Shown: positions 58,461-64,000 of the stretch, piece after piece
Position numbering within the stretch: the stretch's first letter is position 1
How the letters are laid out: every line of letters starts with the position of its first letter
Assembly: GCA_034670405.1 (NCBI GenBank)
Contig: JAXDDX010000175.1
Span: 124,001-188,000 of the forward strand
Reading direction: 5' to 3'
DNA length: 64,000 bases
Source of the DNA: Hoplostethus atlanticus
Taxonomy: Eukaryota; Chordata; Actinopteri; Trachichthyiformes; Trachichthyidae
Notes under the pieces: generated by a model
What the model was told of the DNA's origin: nothing
The model's input: the letters and a program-made list of their open reading frames with translations, nothing else
The model's database searches: none
Position numbers and translations under genes: made by a program

Positions 58461-59934
58461 GCAGAGGCATTTTACCAGAGGGCATCTATTAAGTTTTTAT
58501 TACATTTTAGGGGGTTGGGCGGTTGCATAGAGGGTAATTCATGCTTGACCAGACTATATCGGCTAGCTCAAACTCACTGGGCTAATAAAAATAGATCATG
58601 TCTTGGGCATTATTTGCAATTTATATAGCTTCTGTGTTTGACCGTGTAATTGCCTGTTAAGGTGATTTTCTTTTACCAATACACAGGATCTGATCAGCTG
58701 ATACATAGGATCTTCAGGGCTTCACCTAGTACACAACATCTCACCTCATCATTTCTGACTTTGCCATCCCATCTCGACAACAACAGGCTAACGGGACGGC
58801 TGGCTCTGCTGGCTTGAGGCAACTTGCAGCACCTCGTAAACCAAATTGCACCAGCTCGCAATAAGATGAGTTGTATAAAATAATAGCAGGAGCTTGCACA
58901 AATGATGCATACTTTCTTATCTTAGTCATGGGATGCATTCCCATACTTTGGACCCCCAGCTGGTGTCAGAGCCAATGGCTGCTCTTTTCAGCTGCTTCAG
59001 AAGCCGCCTCGGTAGCCCGCTGTGATCCTTGACGATGAATCCCTGACTCAAGGTCTCTTCCTTCCATGTGCTTCCTTCCATTTACATGTCTTCCCAGTTT
59101 GCCTGGTAACACTGACGGTACCAGTCAGAGCTCTGCTTCTAGTAGTAGTAGACTCTCTGGTCATGAAATCAATAAAGAGAGAAAGAGAGACGTGGAACTA
59201 AAGTCTATAGAGAGGTATTACAAAATACTTCACCCCATAATCAAAAATGTCAATCTCAAGCTTCAATTGAGGCTTTTTTTTCTTCTTTCTGGCCAACAAA
59301 ATAACCAGAAACCTCCAGCCCCTTTTTGAGTTTCCTTCCACCTTGTTTCTGTCTTTTATGACCCACATTCTGATTTCCCTATCCCTGCCGGGCCCCGGCT
59401 CTCCGCCCCGGGATGAGAGACTGCCGTATTCCCTGCCTCCCCGTGTTCATCAGCAGTAATGTGTCACTCATTGCGTGTTGCTGCACCTGAAGTGTCATTC
59501 CCAGCTTGGGAAGCAAGGATGAAACAAGGCTTTGGTGTCAGGCTTGTCAGACGGAGAAGTCTGAGGCAAGAGACGCGGGCCAAAGTGACAGGGAGGAAGA
59601 CCAAAGATGAGACACTGCCTCATGGGTGATTCAACACCCCCCACCCCCACCCCACCCTAGCACTCAACCTCAACCTGGAGGGCTGGAGCAGTGGTATGAC
59701 AGAAAAATATGGTGAATAGATGCATGGGATGTTCCTTAGCCATGCCACTTCTGGGTGTTGCGTGTAGCGCTTCTTTTGATTTCTTCTTTTGAGTCTTTTT
59801 ACGTAACCCATTTTCCCACACAGGTTGTTGAAATAAACCACCGTCTCCCTGACATCAAATCTGAACGCAGGACTATATCCTGTGTCTAGCCCCGTGTACC
59901 GGCCATTTAATAGCCATAAATAGCAACGGTCCGC

Positions 59935-60075
59935 GTTGTATTTCATTCGGAGGGCAAGATAAATGAGAGAGAAAATGCTTGACCGGTATTAGACTAAAAG
60001 CAATTACGGTGAATTGGCCCAACGTCTGCCTGAAAATGCATTAGGGAGCGTCTTGTTTAGAAAGCACATTTTGAG
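59935..60075. promoter_or_regulatory. candidate conserved noncoding element
   Basis: Complex sequence with GACTAAAAGCAATTACGGTG and CCTGAAAATGCATTAGGGAG. It is short and of low certainty. Confidence 0.28.
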
Positions 60076-60324
60076 TGATGGGAGGAGAGGACGATGGGGT
60101 GATCATCATCTGTGGTTCTAAGTTTTATACCTATAGCAGATTGGTTGGTGATACCTTTTCACCTGTTGGGGGTTTTAAGGGAAAATGGGCTACACTAGGG
60201 GCGAGTATATAATGCACATTCATCTGTTGGGTTTATACACAGTATGTCTGTGGTGATGGCTGTGGTGACAATTATATGACCATAGACACTGACAGATGGA
60301 CACACAATGCATGCATTATTATGG

Positions 60325-60357
<33 letters not shown>

Positions 60358-60518
60358 GTATCCTTTTTCTCAGAGGCCTCCATTCTCCACTTTATTACTC
60401 TAAATTAGTTCTGACCCTAAACCTTAATCCCTGCTCCACATACAGTCCATAATAAAAGCACACACACAATTCTCCAAAGGGCAGGCTGACCCACTGAGGT
60501 CCTGAATCTCTGAGGAAG

Positions 60519-61019
60519 CAAACAAACAGAGGAGGGGGGGGTGGGGGGGAAACGGTGAGGGAGAGAGAACAGATGAAAGGATGAGAGGATGAGAGGCTGT
60601 GACAGGCAGGGAGTCAGAGAGGGGGATGTGGGGCTGGAAAAGGCTCTGCTGGATACGTGCAATCAGGGAAACTATAGATAAAGGTAGGGGTGGAAGGAAA
60701 CGACGAGGCTGAGGGGAAGGAAAATGGATCGATTTCAATGAGAAATCACGTAGAGTGAGGAGAAACGAGAGGGCGAATCTGAAACGGGGGAAGGCGAAAA
60801 GAGAGAGAACGAGAGAACGAGAGACCTGGAAAGGACGAAGAGGAGAATGTGTCAATCAGAGAGCGGTATAGCAGGAGGGAAGAGGACGTGTGAGGAGGAG
60901 AGAGGAGAGAGGAGGAGAGAGGACGAGAGAGCGGAGACTGGGTGTGCCGAGGAAAGAGAAGTGAATGAAAGGTAGTTTAAAAAAAAAAGGGAGGAGCAAA
61001 AGAAAAGACAATGAGAAAG
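60519..61019 (+). repeat. polypurine region, about 500 bp
   Basis: Mostly A and G, with GAGAGA, GGAGGA and GGGGGG blocks (for example 60533-60550 and 60896-60940). It has triplex/H-DNA potential. Confidence 0.85.
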
Positions 61020-61148
61020 TAGTCATTGCAGAGGAAAGCAGGGATGTGGAGTGGTGCCTCTCTCTGCATCTCCGTCTTTGACTCTCGGTCTTTGTGATCT
61101 GCACAGCACTTGACTTTCCTGCTGACATTTGAGCCTTTACTTGAAAAG

Positions 61149-61150
<2 letters not shown>

Positions 61151-61195
<45 letters not shown>
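61151..61195 (+). repeat. (CA)n microsatellite
   Basis: Perfect CA repeat just downstream of a 0.5-kb polypurine region. Confidence 0.95.
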
Positions 61196-61197
<2 letters not shown>

Positions 61198-61199
61198 AG

Positions 61200-63118
61200 A
61201 GACATTGCTTCGAGGATCAAATTAGGCCATGTCTATTATGCTGTTGCCATGGAGATACAGGCACAAATGCTGATCAAGTATGAGACATCTGTTTTTTTTT
61301 CCACCAGTATCTCCATCCATGAGGCTGCATGCCTACATTTGGCTCACTTCATGGGAGATGGGAGGCTGGGGCGCTGCAGTACACAGTACAGTTTTTTGAT
61401 TGGCCCGTTGGTCAGCTTACCCGTTAGGTGATGGCGCTCCACGGTAATAATTTAGAATACACTGTTAAGTGATGCTATAGGTGACTTTCCTGCGGACATT
61501 TGACACCAAATGCAGCTAAGACCAGTCGCTCAAAAGGAACTAAAGATCTCCTACCATTCTGCACCGCGGCTCTGACAAGCAGGCCTTCTCTGCTCCATGC
61601 TAAAGTTAGTTGAACCTCCTTTGTTTCGACAGACTTTCTCACTGCACGATCTTCATGAATCTCTTTTCTGTACACTTAAGTGTTCAACACAACAATGGTA
61701 AAACAGCTGAGGGCTGGCCAGTCTCTCAAGCTGTGCACATAGAAATTCAGTCACAAGGACCTGGCCACCTTGGATTTACTCCAGGACAACCTCAGTGGTA
61801 GATTGAGAACTGCCCTTTTATATTCCCAACAGCGGCCCTTTTGCAAGTCTTCAGCACAAACTTGATCCACCACCTAGGGTTGACATCTCCAGGTGATGCA
61901 GAGTCACATTATTGCAACATCTCCACACAATGTCTAAGGTGTGAGATTAGTTCCACCTGCCAATCCCTTGAGTGTCGTTCAGCATAATCCGGGTTCATAA
62001 CTGAGCATTAAGCTTCGCATGCATTAATGCAACCATCCAGTCCAATAAACCCAATGTGCCTAGCTTGCAACATCATTTTACAACTAGTCTGAATTGTCTC
62101 AATATCCTACTTATTCAATTCAATCAGTTCAGATTGAGCAGTACTCAACGTTTGTCCAAGTATCAATCTGGTCTCTGTGTGATAGATTTGGTGATAGATA
62201 GGTTTGTATACAATACTGGTCTTGCCTAGTAGTACATGGCTGAGATTTACTACGTAGATTTTGAGGTTGAAATGTATTTCGATGGTTGTGTTTGTATCCC
62301 CAAGGAGGAAAGAATTGTATCAGACCACTTTTGACCTGCCACTTTTTGCCCGAACGGTATGCTGTCAACATTTCCTCCCTGTTTTTTACGTTGTCAGAAT
62401 TCAGACTCGTGACACAAGTATACATTTAAGTTCAATGTAGCTCAGTATAAATCAGTGCAGCCGAGGATCATAAAAGGATCGTGAAAGGGCGTGTCTGCGT
62501 AATCCCGTTCTTGGGAATTACAATGCCTCCAGGCTACATCCTGGAATATAAGGCAATATGGGTTGGCTATTCCTTGCTGACTTCCTACTCCACTGCGCAA
62601 ACTCTGGCTCCAAAAATACAACATCTCGACCCCACTTCCTAGGCTTCAGCAGGTGACGTCACAGTCATTTTGTCTGTTATTTTCTACCATGTAGAGTACC
62701 CAAACGGAAGGCAAACTGAGACCAATCTACCTTGGGCAACAGGCTGTGTACATTCACATGAATTCTACCAATACAAGAAAGAGATTTAAAATCACAAAAT
62801 CACAAAATAATTGGATCCATTGTGTGGCTCGTTAGCACGTTAGCAATTAGCATCCTTATTACATACAACCACTGCTTTATTATCAAATGTGAGCTGATCT
62901 GTCGTCTTACCATCGTGACACAACTGAGCTGTGAACGACATGTTTCATTCGATTGCAGCAGCGTTGCGTGAGGAACCCGGAACCAAGCATCTCTGGTCGG
63001 TGACGTTAAATGACGACTGTTTGAGTGTAAATGTATTGTGTAGATAGTGAAGTGTAGTGAGTGCCACTGAAATACTATGCAAGTTTCTGTTTTGGTGTTG
63101 TGATCAAATTAAAAAGTG

Positions 63119-63170
<52 letters not shown>

Positions 63171-63664
63171 TCTAAGGCTCATTGGAGAGATCAGGAGGAG
63201 ATCTTCTTGCAGAGATTGTTGCTTGAAGGAAGCTATTAAAGGCTTGACTATGGCAAAGGATAATTTAGTTTGCAGGCAGGTTGATGGCCCAGCGAGAACT
63301 AGTCCAATTTCCTAACAACAAAATAACAAAAGTCTGAATTGGTAAAACTCGGTTTCCTCCAAGTAGAAATATTACACTTTGCAGCTACATAATGCTCCAA
63401 TATTTAATTTCCTACCCGCGGAGACATATGAGTAGGAAAGGAGTGGGGAAATTGAAATTCATGGGTGAGAACAATAGAAATATTATACCTTTACCACACA
63501 AAAGGCTTCAGTGTGACAATAAATAAAACCGAAACCGACAAGCGGCGATCTTTTGACGTTCATCAGCCGCATATTACATTGCTGCATCATAGTGATGCAA
63601 TGCATTACAGCGCCGACTGCAATCTCTAATGTAACAGATTACAGGTTAAAGTAGCATTTCAAAT

Positions 63665-63702
<38 letters not shown>

Positions 63703-63851
63703 TCTGTCCTCTCTCACACAGTGCTTTTCTACTCCACCGGCTACCTCCAGCTACGCTGTTCTAATATCATAATACATTACAAACACACTTACCACAGATT
63801 ACTTTCTTTCATCTCTTTGAAAATCGCTGAAACAAAATAGAAGTATGTGCA

Positions 63852-63896
<45 letters not shown>

Positions 63897-64000
63897 ATGT
63901 GTGTGTGTGAGGACACAGTCACAGCTCACCAACAGCACTATGCCGCAGAATCCAATTTGCAAAGCCAATGAGGGATGTGACACATAATGTATACTAATTT
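61200..64000. other. intergenic DNA at the window end, no gene recognised
   Basis: Complex DNA with TG/CA tracts at 63115-63169, 63670-63700 and 63857-63910. 63350-63480 is AT-rich and repeat-free. No exon, RNA gene or familiar transposon is recognised. Confidence 0.5.
63115..63169 (+). repeat. (TG)n microsatellite
   Basis: Nearly perfect TG repeat with one CG near its start. A CA tract lies at 63670-63700 and a TG tract at 63857-63894. Confidence 0.93.

Noticed and set aside
60424-61191. Minus-strand frames of 143 and 111 codons
   Set aside because: They are stop-poor because of the polypurine region on the + strand and have no protein features.

Overview
The window is vertebrate nuclear DNA, almost certainly from a teleost fish. 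It carries one multi-exon protein gene with GT-AG introns, very many (CA)n, (TG)n and (CT)n microsatellites, and repeats of teleost type: Tc1/mariner and hAT-like DNA transposons, an L2-type LINE and SINE/LINE 3' tails. The species cannot be read from the sequence. The high dinucleotide-repeat load is striking but not diagnostic.

The gene is zswim6 (zinc finger SWIM-type containing 6) on the + strand. I recovered 14 coding exons from the ATG at 13282 to the TGA ending at 45878. All junctions are GT-AG and all phases agree, giving an intact 1132-residue protein that is near-colinear with human ZSWIM6 (recalled as 1215 residues). The fish protein lacks the long Gly/Ala/Ser tracts of the human exon 1. 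Intron 1 is 19.7 kb; the other twelve are 105 bp to 2.6 kb.

Layout: 1-12950 is upstream noncoding DNA with microsatellites, G/C homopolymers, a few repeat remnants and several AT-rich, homeodomain-site-rich stretches that look like conserved noncoding elements (CNEs). 12960-13708 is the CpG-rich promoter, 5'UTR and exon 1. 13709-33433 is intron 1, with the densest microsatellites, an internal CpG-rich block (21290-21720), a deleted Tc1 copy (25400-25949) and candidate CNEs. 33434-45878 holds exons 2-14, with an antisense LINE in intron 13 and a teleost interspersed repeat in intron 9. 45879 to about 47840 is the 3'UTR. 47840-64000 is intergenic, with a hAT-like element that contains a Tc1 copy that in turn contains a palindromic MITE-like unit, further repeats, a 0.5 kb polypurine tract and more candidate CNEs. 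I see no second protein gene and no structural RNA gene.

The most interesting pattern is in the zswim6 introns. Exons 5, 8, 9 and 11 each have a (TG)n tract upstream and a (CA)n tract downstream. The exon 5 and exon 8 acceptors directly follow TG repeats and lack an ordinary polypyrimidine tract. The complementary UG/CA tracts could pair across exons and affect exon skipping or circular RNA formation. Exons 2 and 5-9 all have symmetric phase 1-1 boundaries, so skipping any of them keeps frame. This is a hypothesis. Matches to BC-box and Cul2-box consensus motifs in exon 1, and the conserved arginine equivalent to human Arg1163, are also recorded.
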